Assembly: GCF_043290135.1 (NCBI RefSeq)
Contig: NC_134710.1
Coordinates: 459,893,376-459,957,375, forward strand
Reading direction: 5' to 3'
Length of the DNA: 64,000 nucleotides
Source of the DNA: Rhipicephalus microplus
Taxonomy: Eukaryota; Arthropoda; Arachnida; Ixodida; Ixodidae
In this document: piece by piece, positions 47,106 to 58,229 of the stretch
Position numbering within the stretch: the stretch's first letter is position 1
Layout: each line of letters opens with the position of its first letter
Made by a program: the position numbers and the translations under genes
The notes under the pieces: model-generated
What the model was told of the DNA's origin: nothing
Database searches by the model: none
What the model saw: the letters and a program-made list of their open reading frames with translations, nothing else

Positions 47106-47520
47106 CTATCGCCTCCTGTACATAAGTGCAGAAAAAGACACGGCTGCAGTATGGACACGGAATGTTCGTTCGGATAAGTAGTTCTTTATAATCTTGAGCA
47201 TGTTACCCTGGATACAAATGTCTAACAGATCTACGAGAATGTCGTGGTATTGACATGTAGTATCATATGTTTTTCCATGTAATGAAACAAGCAAAGATGG
47301 CAGTGTGGGTGGATAAGCGCATTGGGGATATTTGCATCAATGGCAACAAGATGGTCAGTAGTAAGGTGGCCGTCTCTAAAACTGCACTGATGAGGATCTA
47401 GTAGTGTGTGGGTTTCCGCAAAATTCAAAAGTCTACTGGACATCATTTTCTTGAACAGATTACACAAGTAGCTTGTAAGGACTATTGGACAATATCTTGT
47501 AAATGAATTATTGGCTCTTC
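47106..47520 (-). pseudogene. LINE reverse transcriptase fragment (I/Jockey-like)
   Basis: Minus-strand frames give YCPIVLTSYLCNLFKKM, then LLDPHQCSFRDGHLTTDHLVA, then (after a shift) YDTTCQYHDILVDL and IIKNYLSERTFRV. These are RT blocks 1 to 3 of a non-LTR element, in the form usual for I/Jockey-group LINEs (GFR..-ST-D and KAYDTTW). It ends before the YADD block. The right boundary is unclear because a TGA lies upstream of ANNSFT. The first 37 bases overlap the sequence shared with the foldback loop. Confidence 0.78.
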
Positions 47521-47984
47521 ACAATCGCACATCAAACAAAAGTGTACTTTTTCTGCACCTAATTCGAATTATCAGTATGTGTTTTGCAATAGCGCTAATC
47601 AGGGTAGATTTGAACAGCGTTCAGTTCTATGCAATGGAAAGGAAAGATCATTCAGCTAAGAGCAATTCAAAAAATGACGACTCTAGAGTTATTTGATTAA
47701 AATTAGCGTTCTTGTGGCATCTGATCAGCTTAGACATAGACTTAGACAAGACTACTATGGTGAAACGTTTTTAGCAAAACCTCAGCAATATTTCTTAGAA
47801 GCAAACCAAGAATGCTGGCAGTAGAAACTGTGGTTCACGCAGGCTCTGTGATGATTTGGATTAGGTGAAAATCAAGGGAAGTCTGCAGAAAAGCATGCGC
47901 AACCAAGACGCTGACCACGACGTAGCACTACATACAGGGTATTCTACTTGATACTTGGGCAGTTAAATCACGAAAAATAACACA
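47521..47984. other. non-coding stretch
   Basis: Nothing recognised. Confidence 0.4.
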
Positions 47985-48180
47985 GGCAGAAAAACAGTGA
48001 CCCCCCCTAACCGTCAAGGCTACAGGCGGCGCCGACTGACGCTCCCAGGTTTATTGCACATATATACCACATGAAGTAGGCGGGGGGGGGGGGGGATATC
48101 AGTCAAAGCAGCTGAGTTAGCACAGCATCAGGCGCGTTATTCGAAGGTCGCAGGTGCGGTGTCTGCCCACTGCAAAATGA
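47985..48180 (+). repeat. tRNA-headed composite repeat, left half
   Basis: Aligns with 60605-60790: the shared upstream block (aggcrgcgcygactgac, then ttta..gcacatatata), followed by a tRNA-like block with ctgagttagcacag and attcgaaggtcgcaggt. A run of about 13 Gs (near 48082) replaces part of the spacer. The matching 3' body appears to resume at 49737, on the other side of a LINE. Confidence 0.55.
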
Positions 48181-49736
48181 AATATTTATTCATTTATTTG
48201 GAATTCCTTACAGGCCTTTTGAGAATTTCGTTAGGGGGGCTCTAAAGAAAGATCAATGAGCGAAAAATATAAAGGACTGAAACACCACAAGGAAACGACA
48301 CAGAAAAAATTGAACACTTCATGAAGAAGATTTAAATAATCCATAATACATGGGGAATAAATACATGATATAAACAAAATAATGGTATAATACACATATA
48401 TTCTTATATACATATACATGCACATTTATACAAAAATTGTGCTTTTCATTAATGGACAATGAACGACTTCAGCGGAAATGAGCAATAAGTTGGAGGTGGA
48501 ATGTGTCAGGGTTGGACAATGAAGCTATGTTGTCTGGCAAGTTATTCCATGATCATATGGCTAGCGGAAGTGCAGATGGGTTGTATGTTAATGTACGACC
48601 ATGTATGCGTATAAAACTCAAATTATTTGTAATCTTCTGGATGTTTGTTGTGGAATATCAAGATGGAGTGAACATGACCTGTCAAAGTGGACGTACAGTC
48701 GAGTGCATAATTTTAGAGAGCACGAGAGCGCGTGCCGAGGCGCGTCGCTGCGCCTTCTGGCGGCTGCACGGCTCTGTCCAGGAGCGCGTACTGCGCACGC
48801 TCGTCCCATATCACCCAGCAGCCTGCCCTTTCGCTCGTTTCAACGGCGCGCATCTCGAAACGGTGCTGACGGTGCAAGGTGTCACTTCTGTAGTCGCCGT
48901 GAAGACAATGAAAGAAAAGCCGAGCGCTAGTGTGATGACAGCACATCATTTGCGGGTTTCAGCTTTACAATTCGATGCCATCTCGTGTGGCGCAAGTGAT
49001 TGCCGTCGATGGGCGTTTGATTAAATACCTAAAGTAGTAATCTTTTTTGGATAGCAGTTATAGCTATCGTTTTCTTTTTTTCTGGCTTATAAGAATAAAC
49101 TGTTTATTTATCGCGTTTCCTGGATATTCATTCTGGACGCGCGATATTCAGGGTTTACCGCATACCACTGCACGCGTGATATTCGCACCAAGAAATGGAG
49201 CTGGCATAACGTCTCCGAGACAGAGCACAAAATTTATCACTGCAAGATGAGCATATCACGCAACTCCGTTTGAAAAAAGCTGAGAAACTGCATAATTTCC
49301 GCGCTGAATCAAGAAAGAAAGCGTATTGCATGACGCGCTCGAGCCATGCTATTACATTAGAGGCATTTTCGCCGCTATATTATCGCTCGGGACTACCGGT
49401 GCTTGCACAGCGACTACAGAAGTGACACCTTGCACCGTCCGGATTGTTTCGAGATGCGCGCCGTTGAAACGAGCGAAAGGGCAGCCTGCCGAGTGATATG
49501 GGACAAGCATGCGCAGTACGCGCTCCAGGACACAGCCGTGCAGCCACCAGAAGGCACAGCGACGCGCCTCGGCACGCGCTCCCGTGCTCTCTAAAATTAT
49601 GCACTCGACTGTACTTGTCGAATAATGTTAGTAAAGCTATATAACGGCGCATTGCTAAACACTGCAGGCCAACATCAACTTCAATTCGCGTGACACTGCT
49701 GTAACTACAGTTTCGTGATATGAACCGTGCTGCCTC
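48181..49736 (-). mobile_element. CR1-like LINE, 5'-truncated, carrying a MITE
   Basis: At its right end (49736-49613) the minus-strand frame reads AARFISRNCSYSSVTRIEVD and MRRYIALLTLFDK, the conserved C-terminal part of CR1-type ORF2. It resumes at 48693 and then gives IASLSNPDTF and SWNNLPDN before the UTR (agcccccctaacgaaattc) and an aaataaatgaataaat tail at about 48183-48205. The MITE at 48696-49611 splits it. Confidence 0.83.
48696..49611. mobile_element. mariner-like MITE with ~210-bp terminal inverted repeats
   Basis: Begins CAGTCGAGTGCATAATTTTA and ends with its complement. The inverted repeats cover about 48696-48905 and 49403-49611 and agree at roughly 90% by eye. TA dinucleotides flank both ends (48694-48695 and 49612-49613). 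CAGT termini plus TA duplication fit a non-autonomous Tc1/mariner-superfamily element. The 0.5-kb interior has no transposase. Confidence 0.88.
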
Positions 49737-49865
49737 TTTGTCCACTTTTTTTCTTCACATTTACAATACAATTACTTTTATTAACACCCCTATACTTTCC
49801 CTGCTATTATTGTCTGTTAGATTTATTAAATATTGTGTTTAACAAAGAAAACGAGCCAATAAATG
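49737..49865 (+). repeat. tRNA-headed composite repeat, right half (3' body)
   Basis: Shares tttgtccac..cttcacatttacaatacaattac, the cccctatactttcc block and the tgtttaacaaagaaaa end with 60363-60475 and 61205-61335. Together with 47985-48180 it would make one complete element split by the LINE. Confidence 0.65.
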
Positions 49866-50974
49866 TAAACCTATTCTCTTCATAAATGATCAAGATAGAA
49901 TTCGGGAAACGCGTAGACGCATTTAAAGTATTGAAGCGTGGAAACTTGGGTGAGTTGGTAGGACATACTTGAAGGTGCAAACAGCGCATCCTAGAAGTAG
50001 TTGCAACGTAACTACGGAAGATTTTATATTCTCGTTTTTTTAATTTTGATTCTGTCGTTACACTGTACCTACTTCAAGGTTGCACTGTTTGTACATTCAA
50101 TCAGTAAGTAGTTGGCCAAATTCATCAGTAAACCCATCATACAAGTCTGGTGGTCATTACAATACACCAGCAATAATGTCCATATTACCAAACTTTAAAG
50201 AACTAAATGCACTTTTGAGAAACGATGTGTGCCGGCTATTGACCAATGTAATGCCACTGGCTTCCCTACGTCAAGCAGCGGTCGTCAGTAGCTCCTAAGC
50301 GAGTAAGTACAGGCGTCTGTTGGAAAAGAGGGCATGCACCTAAAAAAATGGCAACTCTGCGATCTTGAATAATCCGCAATAATGCCATAATGCTACACTT
50401 TAAAAAAAATAAACGAGCATTTGAGAAAAGATATGTGCCGGCTCTTGGCTAATACCATGCTATCAGATGTTCGGCGTCAAGCAGCGAATCCCCAGCAGCT
50501 CCTAAGCGAGCTAGCACATGCGTCAAATTGAAAGAAGGACACCTAAAAAAAAGGACAACTTCGTGATCCGCTGCTCAGCTCTCCTTGGTGCGCATGACTG
50601 TGAGATTTAGCTCAGCTGTTCACAGCAGTGCCTGCTATCTGCAGGATGAATTTTCTCACCGACTCTGAGCTGTAGTTTTAACCTTTTAGTAGAAAATGAC
50701 AGCGCAAATTTGGCTCTGAGTTTCAGGACTGCCCCAGTTATAACAAACAAATGAAACCGCACCACGCGTACGTGTGGTGGCAGCCATTTCTACTGTAATT
50801 CATACGCCCCAAGTTTGCGCATGCAGCATTCAAGGCGGATGTTACCGCTGCCATTCCTTTTATCTAGAAAAATGCCGAGAAATGCAGCTTGATATGCTGA
50901 ACAACTGTTTCAATCTACTTTTGACGAGTTTGCGCGGAAGAAACAGCCACAAATCACTTCTCCCCCATCCCCTA
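49866..50974. other. non-coding, with a ~218-bp imperfect direct repeat
   Basis: Units at about 50171-50360 and 50389-50570 share aataatg, tttgagaaa.gatrtgtgccggct, cgtcaagcagcg, agctcctaagcgag and acctaaaaaaa. No coding was recognised. Confidence 0.6.
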
Positions 50975-51650
50975 AAAAATGGCCCCGTATTTGCAAGTTT
51001 CCGGCAAATGTCGTCGAAAGGCGATAGTATTACGTCTGTAGAGAGCGAACAAAGCGTTTATTTGATGTTCTGCGCGAGAAAATCGGTGAATTGTATTCCT
51101 GAAGCACTGAATTAAAGAGTCCTGATCCGTGCAACTAGGGCAAACGAGCGCATTGAGGCACGTTACACACGAGTGCCATCTGGCAGTTATCTTGGAAAAC
51201 GAAGGAAGGCGTACGCGCCCGTCTTGGATACTATAAGGAGCAGAACGCAACGCGAACGGCAGGTACCCCACGGTGTCGTCTTAGCAAAGCGTTGGAAATA
51301 CTCACCTTCTTGAGCTTCACGTTACATTGTCAACGCAGCGTGATCAACCCTACGGTCCTTAGAATTACTTTTGTATGCCTTCTCTAGTATAAGGACACAC
51401 ATACATGATATTGACGTGTTGTTATGGTGCCTCAGATATGCGCGATAATTGATTTTTAATTGACCATCGCACAAGTATGAACGCTGATACTTGAGCAATA
51501 TTGGTGGTTGCTGCGGATGGGGTTGGCTGTTTGGGGTATCGTTACGGCGGAAAAACAGACAAATGCATAGTCAGGCAGAAAGACATACAGACAGACCTAT
51601 ACTTTTGCGTGGAAGTACCCTGAGAAAGACTGTGGTCTTTAAAAGAAAAA
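50975..51650 (+). repeat. ~0.68-kb dispersed repeat, copy 1
   Basis: Collinear with the complement of 53560-54262. Landmarks in order are TTTGATGTTCTGCG, ATCTGGCAGTTATCTT, GCAAAGCGTTGGAAA, ACGGTCCTTAGAAT, CGCACAAGTATGAACGCTGA, AACAGACAAATG and GAAAGACT.TCGTCTTTAAAA-type end. I remember similar sequence in cattle-tick DNA, but I cannot name the element type. No convincing ORF. Confidence 0.8.
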
Positions 51651-51774
51651 AAAAGCCAGAAAGGCGATACAAGCGCTCCTCTAACGCGAGCATTCTACAG
51701 CGAGGGTGCCGCATATAAAAGTAAGCACTTGCGACACACGCAACTCCGTAAACCAAGAGATTCTATACGCCTCT
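51651..51774. other. non-coding spacer
   Basis: No feature was seen. Confidence 0.4.
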
Positions 51775-51868
51775 GGTAACGAGTAGTAACGTGCTACAAG
51801 CAAGAAAAAAATGCCTACAACGGTAACGAGTAGTAACGTGCTACAAGCAAGAAAAAAATGCCTACAAC
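51775..51868. repeat. perfect 47-bp tandem duplication
   Basis: 51775-51821 and 51822-51868 are identical 47-base units starting GGTAACGAGTAGTAACG. The lack of any difference marks a very recent event or an assembly artefact. Confidence 0.97.
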
Positions 51869-52424
51869 CAGTAACGTGGCCTCTCTATCTTCACCACTTG
51901 TCCTTCGCGAACTTGAGACGCATATATGGGGCTTGTCGCCCGATCCCTCACCAGTCACAAAACACCAACCTGAGCGCGTTATTCCCGTCACGCTTGGCGT
52001 CCCTCGTCGCCGTCCGAAACAGACCGAAGGGGAGAAAAAATATGCATGACAAAAGAGAGACAGCTCCGTCGTGCGTAACCCCTCGGAAAATAATCGCGTT
52101 ATCCCGACCGGGCTCCAACCCCGGGTCTCCAGTTTTTGGCGTCGGCCAAGCGGGAAATCCAGTTACGAATGTGGGACGAGAGCTTTGGGTGGCGGGGAGG
52201 TAACAATCCGGTGCTCCGCTTCTTGCAGACGGCATGCTCGCGGCAGACGCGACATCCCGCCAACTCTTGCTTCCGCAGAGTCCATGCTCGTGCGCTGTGT
52301 GTTGCCACGTTGACATATACGCTTGCAGTGAAGGCAGTGAAAGAACAACTTACTCGGCAAAGCTTGGTATTCACTAAAACTGTGTAATGAAGACAAATAA
52401 AACAAAACGCTGCCCACGGTAAAA
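51869..52424. other. non-coding stretch
   Basis: Overlapping open frames lie on both strands, without motifs. A T-arm-like GGGGTTGGAGCCCGG occurs on the minus strand near 52112-52126, but no A box accompanies it. Confidence 0.4.
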
Positions 52425-52475
52425 ACAAAAGCAGGACGTTTCGGCTCCCGTATACGGCAGTTCAAAGGTCTTGCT
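52425..52475 (-). repeat. Penelope-like terminal (hammerhead-like) motif
   Basis: On the minus strand the sequence reads GCCGTATACGGGAGCCGAAACGTC. It contains a short hairpin and the GAAACGTC string that forms the 3' side of the hammerhead ribozyme core found in terminal repeats of Penelope-like elements. The CUGAUGA side is not recognisable, so it would be an inactive remnant. Confidence 0.35.
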
Positions 52476-52564
52476 TTTCACTTTTATTGGGGTCAGCGCC
52501 TTGTTTTAATTATTTTCCTGTTCATACTTGACCAAACAGTTTTCCGTCCAACTGTCAATTTAAT

Positions 52565-52678
52565 AAAATTCTGTGCATGAGGTTACAACTCTCGCTTTTT
52601 TCTGACACTGTTCTTGGTGGTAAAACTCTGTGCATGAGGTTACAACTCTTGCTTTTTTCTGACACTGTTCCTGGTGGT
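52565..52678. repeat. 57-bp tandem duplication
   Basis: 52565-52621 and 52622-52678 are adjacent copies (aaa.tctgtgcatgaggttac...cactgttc.tggtggt) with only a few differences. Confidence 0.95.
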
Positions 52679-53184
52679 GATTTGAAATATGAGCTACGAT
52701 GGAAGAATATGACTCGCCATCATGAAACTGTCTTAGATTGCGTCAAGGAGGGTTCATTTTTTTAAATTCTACATATATTTTTTAGTAAATTTAGGACTCT
52801 GATTCATTTCACTTAATCAGACGAAGGCAGCCGGGAACTCATGTGTCACCGGTGCTTCTCAAATGTGGCTTATACGCAAGAAGCTGTGGGAGTGGGCTAG
52901 TTGGCATTCTAATACGTCGTGAACTTTTCATAGCACTCAAATAAATATAAGTACAACCGGCACTATGGCAATGCACTGCCTTCCACCTGAGTTTTGCCAG
53001 CTTACGCAAAGAAGCTATCTGTGACATTTTAGTCAGCGTTTAGTGAGTTTATCAAGTGCGGTATTTTCCTGCAGCCCTAAACACAATGGCGTGTAAATGC
53101 ACGGAGAAAAATCAACAAGAATTCCAAAGTTTATAGATCGTTTCTTAACGTATCTTTCTGGGTGATTCGGTTCCTATAGTATTA
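52679..53184. other. non-coding stretch
   Basis: Nothing recognised. Confidence 0.4.
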
Positions 53185-53312
53185 GGAAGATGAAACCAGC
53201 GAAAACCGACCCGAAAGCAGCGAAGAAAAGCAACTACACAGCACAAGCACTGGTGCTGTGTGGTTTCTCTTCTTTGCTGTCCTCGTGTGATTTTTGGCTG
53301 GTTTCATCTTCC
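53185..53312. repeat. foldback element with ~58-bp imperfect arms
   Basis: Begins GGAAGATGAAACCAGC and ends with the complement. Arms agree at about 75-80%, and the apex is cacagcac...gtgctgtg. No target-site duplication was found. Confidence 0.82.
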
Positions 53313-53559
53313 CACTCCTCGTTTCGTTTGTCGTCATTTTCTGTCTCTTAGCGAAATAAAGTACTTTTTTCCAGAAGCCAGTCATTCACTGTAAAGCAAA
53401 ATATACACCTTTGGTGCTGTAAGGTGATGTACCCGCTTATTTCCGGTGAGCCCCGGCACATTGGAATGAGCCGTTCATGCATTTGACGCGATAATACCCC
53501 GGTGAGAAGAGGCTGACGGAAAATGCGTAGCGTTGCTTGATTATACTTCGGTGAACAAT
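53313..53559. other. non-coding spacer
   Basis: No feature was seen. Confidence 0.4.
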
Positions 53560-54262
53560 GGCCCGACTGTTTTTAAAGACGATAGTCTTTCTTGGGGACG
53601 TTCGACGCAAAAGTTTTGGTCTCTCTGTCTGTCCATTTGTCTGTTTGTTCATTCTTAACGGTACCGAGCACTTTAAACAGCACCAGCGGATATCAAAACG
53701 GCTGAGCCTATCCACTGCGACCACCGATGTATATTTCAGCGTTCATACTTGTGCGAATGTCGATTAAAAGTCAATTATTGTGCCTATCGGAGTCACAGTA
53801 ACAACTCATATATATTCTTTATGTGGGGGTTTTATTAGAAAAGGCATACAAAAGTTATTCTAAGGACCGTATCGTTTATCACGCGGAGCTGATTATGCAA
53901 CGCTTGCACGAAAAGGGAAGTGTTTCCAACGCTTTGCTGAGACGACACGGAGGTAGCACCTGCCCATCGCCTCGCGTTCTACACCTTATCACCTCTGAGA
54001 CGGGCGTGCACGCCCGTCTCAGAGCCGCGCGTTTCGTTTTCGAAGATAACTGCCAGATAGCGCTCATGTGTCACATGTGACGTCACTTGGTGCGCTCGTT
54101 CGCCTCCGCTGCACGCTCGAGGCACCCTATCGCAGCGCCTCCAGAATTCATTCACTAATTTTCTTCCGCAGAACATCAAACAAACGTTTTGTTTAATCTC
54201 TCCAGACGCAAGACGACTTTTGCAGATTAACATGCAGATACGGCGCCAATTTTTTTAATTTC
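53560..54262 (-). repeat. ~0.68-kb dispersed repeat, copy 2 (inverted)
   Basis: Inverted partner of 50975-51650. It contains a perfect 32-bp palindrome at 53993-54024 (CTCTGAGACGGGCGTG and its complement) that copy 1 has lost, and a cluster of CG-containing motifs. Confidence 0.8.
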
Positions 54263-56726
54263 CCGTCGTGGGCGTTGAAAAATTGGCTGATCCCACGTAC
54301 CTTGGGAATCAATGCTATGCAAAGCATGGTTAGGGGCTCAGTTGATCGGCCACATCCAGCTTTCGCGGTAAACGGCGTTTCGTTCTTCTGTCGTCCAGCA
54401 CGTGCTGCATAGCTTCTATCTTTTTATATTTTGCGCAAATTCAAGAAATGCATTGTTGCAAGAAAGAAAAGAAACAAAAAAAAACCAATAATTGGCATGG
54501 TTTACCGCCGCTTTTCGTCATTTGCGACAGAGGTAAGACCAGCGAAATGTAACGTTAAAGAGGCTAGTCTTTCCCTGATTTTACGGCAACGAATCGTTCT
54601 ACTCAGAAGGAAAAAAATAGAAACGCCGCCTGACTGCACCGGAAATTTCGAAAAGGCAGTGAAACGTAATTTTTCGTTTTTCATCTGTACAGCATTGGTG
54701 ATACAACCGCCGTTTGTCCGGTTTGCGACGTAGAGAAGAAAGCGTGATCATGCCAGCGTGGCGGTGGCGTCAAGCAAACTTAAGAACAGCAGTGCCTAGC
54801 TAAACTAATGTAACCATAAGTAAGCCTTATAAAGCCATCTTGAGCATTGTATAACCTAATAGCTGCGCATAACTAATCTAATGAAATCACACTGAAATAA
54901 ACCCTATTTAGGCCAAGCTGAGATTCTTGTATGCCTATTCATGCAACACCAGGTAAGATGTGTGGAGCTTAGTTTATTACCAATTAAGACTGAGCCTAAC
55001 TAGTGCGAACTTGGTCATTAGCTAATTAGTCTTAATCCAATTAGGATGAAAACTAATTGAGATCAAACCTTGAATATGCAAATTAGGGTAATTGATTACT
55101 TACAGAAAAAAGGTACTTGGTGCTGCGATTGCGTAGGAATTCTTAATGAAATCTGATCAATATCTAGTAATCGTGGGTCGCAATGTGATTGCGTGAGCAT
55201 TTTGTGCATGGGCGCGTGAAGTAACGTGCGCCTATTCAAGCCTGGAGCAGCCGGTGCCGACTCGCTTTGCTTTGCCACAGCCTTGCAGGACTTGCGAAAA
55301 GCTGAGCAAATGTTTCAATGTGTCCAAAAGCTCGGCCGATGGCGTATCTGAAAGTGGTTGAAAAAATATCTTTGAAAAAATATAAGTGCGCTAAAGACGA
55401 GACACCAGAAACAAAGTGGACCGGACGATTGCAGGACGATGCGATCATTCTGTACGGGAATATTGATTAAAGTCATTTTAGTGGGTCACTACTGACGTAC
55501 TTGAACCAGCTGATAACATCGTCGATGTTAACATAATTCAATAAACGTTTTGTTTGGTTCTGTCTGTCCACGTCTGCGGTGTCCGTTCACTCTGAGAGCG
55601 TGTTGTCTGATTGCGAAACAAGCACAAGTGTTGCACCTAAGAGGCGGGCGACGCACGCATGTTCACGGCCTTGAGTGAAATAACGACAGGCTATTTGAGA
55701 GTTCATGAGGATATAAGATTGCTGTCTCATAACTTTGGTTTTGGTGGCGAGTGCTACCGCGATGGCTTCTACCATGTTCGCCAAGTTCGTCTAAGCTGAA
55801 GCACAGGCGAATAAACCCGGGCTGCCAAATGAAGTAACAGTGGGTGGTGAAAAGCCATGCATGCCGCATGCATGCCTTCATGATGCATGAGCAATAAATC
55901 AAAGCAGTTGAATGAATACCTGACTTTACATCTAACAAGGAGAACTTTGTAGTTCATGAAAGAAAGAAAAGAACTGATAAATAGTAGAACTGCATGCAGA
56001 GGTAATGTGCTTATTCCATTAAAGATGTAAAAAAATGAAAATGCCACAGTAGTTTTTGTACCAATACAATAAACTCTCCAGCCTCTCTTAGGTTTTTACA
56101 AGATTTCTTGGTAGGGTGTTTGTAGTACACACACAAAAAACAATGCATGCTATGTATATAGAATTACTGCGCATGAAATGTGTGAATGGAAATGCAAAGG
56201 CAACAGTTATAACCATTGTCATTCATTGCGTTTGTGGTAAAAGAAATTGATGTTTTTTTCAGCATCACACACTGCCTCAGGGGAGTGTCAGAGAGTGTGG
56301 AACAGTTTTGGAACCTTCTGCCAGCCAGATTAGTACTGCTTTGTTTGTGTATCTTTGCACTGTACAGAAGTTAGAGTGGAGTGAATGTGTGCAGCACAGC
56401 ATTGCTGCGTATTGTGGAAAATAAGTCAGTAATATCTTTAGCCACGCACTGTGCAACAAGCTAATGTCGGAGAAGGCTGCTCAATTTTCACAGCTCTCAG
56501 CTCCCAGTGGAGAAAATAATTTGTTTTTTTAAAGATATCTTGGCACCAGGAAAGTTATCGTCAAAACCAGAAAGATTTGTAAGTATGTTGTTTAAAACAC
56601 AAGCTATTTTCTATAAAGGGATCATAATAACACTTGGCCACACAGAGAGTTTGATGTATAAAATACAAAGCTTAGCAAAAGTACATGTGTAACATAGTAT
56701 GTTTACTCTCATCACCTCATATCCAG
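54263..56726. other. non-coding stretch
   Basis: No gene was recognised. A ttttttcag acceptor-like site near 56263 is followed by an open segment, but no motif confirms an exon. Confidence 0.4.
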
Positions 56727-56805
56727 ACAACCACGCTGCGAACTGTGCGCAAGGCAACCATGAGTACAGTGGCAACTCAGACGACAGTATAATACCGCTC
56801 CATTG
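56727..56805 (+). other. candidate internal exon (unidentified gene)
   Basis: Bounded by atatccag and ATTG|gtaagt, an excellent donor. One frame is open throughout (DNHAANCAQGNHEYSGNSDD). Another frame reads STVATQTT, which resembles the TQT-rich style of the candidate exon at 57827, but it stops before the gtaagt donor and would need the weaker donor at 56787. Neither is confirmed. Confidence 0.3.
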
Positions 56806-56859
56806 GTAAGTCGACCTAAAGGTTGGAAAATTCCCGTATGAAGCATAAAATGTACAATA

Positions 56860-57570
56860 GGTTTATTTTTTTAAATTTTATTTTCTTCAAGGGTCCCTAA
56901 AAGAAGAGACATTAAATGAGGGGTGGGCATACAAGACATGGGTAAAGGCAAAGTTGGATGTGCAAAAAAAAAAACAAAAAAACAAAAACAATAAGACATA
57001 GCTGAATCGGTAGAAACAAGGGGGAACAGGTACATTTTTTGTGGACTGTGGATTGAAAACATTTTACAGTGACAAAACATACCACTTTATAAGGTAAGGT
57101 ACAAAACATTGCCAAGTAAACAAAATATATATACACACCATACTAGGAAGATGGCACTAGAACAAAAAGTTAGGCACGATAGAAAGTTACCTGGAAATTC
57201 TCACAGTTAAGTTTTGGTTGACAGGGAATTTTTAAAAGCTTCTGCATCCTCAATGCTAACAATGATATCCGGTAGGGCGTTCCACTCCTTAGCTGTACGA
57301 ATGAAGAAAGATTCGGCAAATGTGGTAGTTTTGGGACGAGGGTAATATACTTGCATAGTGTTGCTACAACGATCAGAGAAATAGGGGCGTTTGGGGACGT
57401 AAATGCTGGATGGGAATGCGTGAAAGAATTTCTGGAATAACGCGAGCCGCGCAGTTTTTTGGCGTTGACTAAGAGCAATGAATGCGGCACGTTTCTTTAG
57501 GTCTGTTACACTGACGAACGATGAGTAATCGGAAAAGGCAAATATGGCAGCGCGGTTATGCCACATTGTG
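56860..57570 (-). pseudogene. CR1-like LINE C-terminus and 3' UTR, 5'-truncated
   Basis: Frame 57566-57207 (119 codons) gives RPKTTTFAESFFIRTAKEWNALPD, the conserved end of CR1/L2-type ORF2, preceded by RQKTARLALFQKFFHAF. The UTR runs to about 56870. The start at 57566 lies in the left end of a 120-bp block that is repeated at 58913. Confidence 0.82.
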
Positions 57571-57680
57571 TCTTATATAAGTGTATCTTTAAAAGGAGTT
57601 CGACTGCATAAGTAGCGTTTACAAATCCTCTTTATTGACATTAGAGAGACAAGAGGATGTTTATGACAACAGCAGTGAGC
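57557..57680. repeat. ~120-bp direct repeat, copy 1
   Basis: Shares ttatgccacattgt, ggagttcgactgcataagta and caagaggatgtttatgacaa with 58913-59032 at roughly 85-90%. Confidence 0.88.
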
Positions 57681-57826
57681 TGTTCACTTACAGGATTCAC
57701 CCCCAAGCTCGTAAACGAATAAAACTACTTAGTGGGAAATAATACATGATTATGAACGATGGGGCATGAACATAATAGAAGACGTTTTCTTTATTTGATT
57801 GTATCATAACCATCCCATCTATGCAG

Positions 57827-58229
57827 GTGGAAATGACTCTGAAGGTGTCCGTTTCCACCTACACACAAACAGAAGCTGCGTTCACCACAGAATCTGCTGT
57901 GCAGACACAGTGCGGTGCTTCATCACATGAAGCAGCAATATCAGCTTCAGCTGATGCTGCCTCAAGCCACAGCTTCAGCAGGTTTCCGGTCTCTCGGTGG
58001 CTCAACACCTGTCCGAATGGATGAATCTTTCTCCGCTGAGAAAGAAAAGCCAGCTTTTGTAATATATCTCGAGATGGCTGAATCTTTCCCTGCTGATGTA
58101 GAAGAGCCAGCTGCTGATGATCGAATGGACGCATCTTTCCCTGATGAAAAAGAAGAGCCAGCTGCTGAATATGGCATTACATACTTGCCCTCATTCAGCG
58201 AGATTTTCCGCAGGTATTACAGGCATTAG
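57827..58229 (+). other. candidate exon(s) of an unidentified protein
   Basis: After a good acceptor (ccatctatgcag) the frame reads STYTQTEAAFTTESAVQTQ, a TQT-repeat style seen in some arthropod nuclear proteins. A second frame (57915-58229) is acidic, with three degenerate repeats (MDESFSAEKEKPA, MAESFPADVEEPAADD, MDASFPDEKEEPAAE), and ends YLPSFSEIFRRYYRH. Joining them needs an indel or a small intron near 57990-58010. Repeats in register with protein-like sequence favour coding, but this may be a multicopy or dead gene. Confidence 0.38.
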
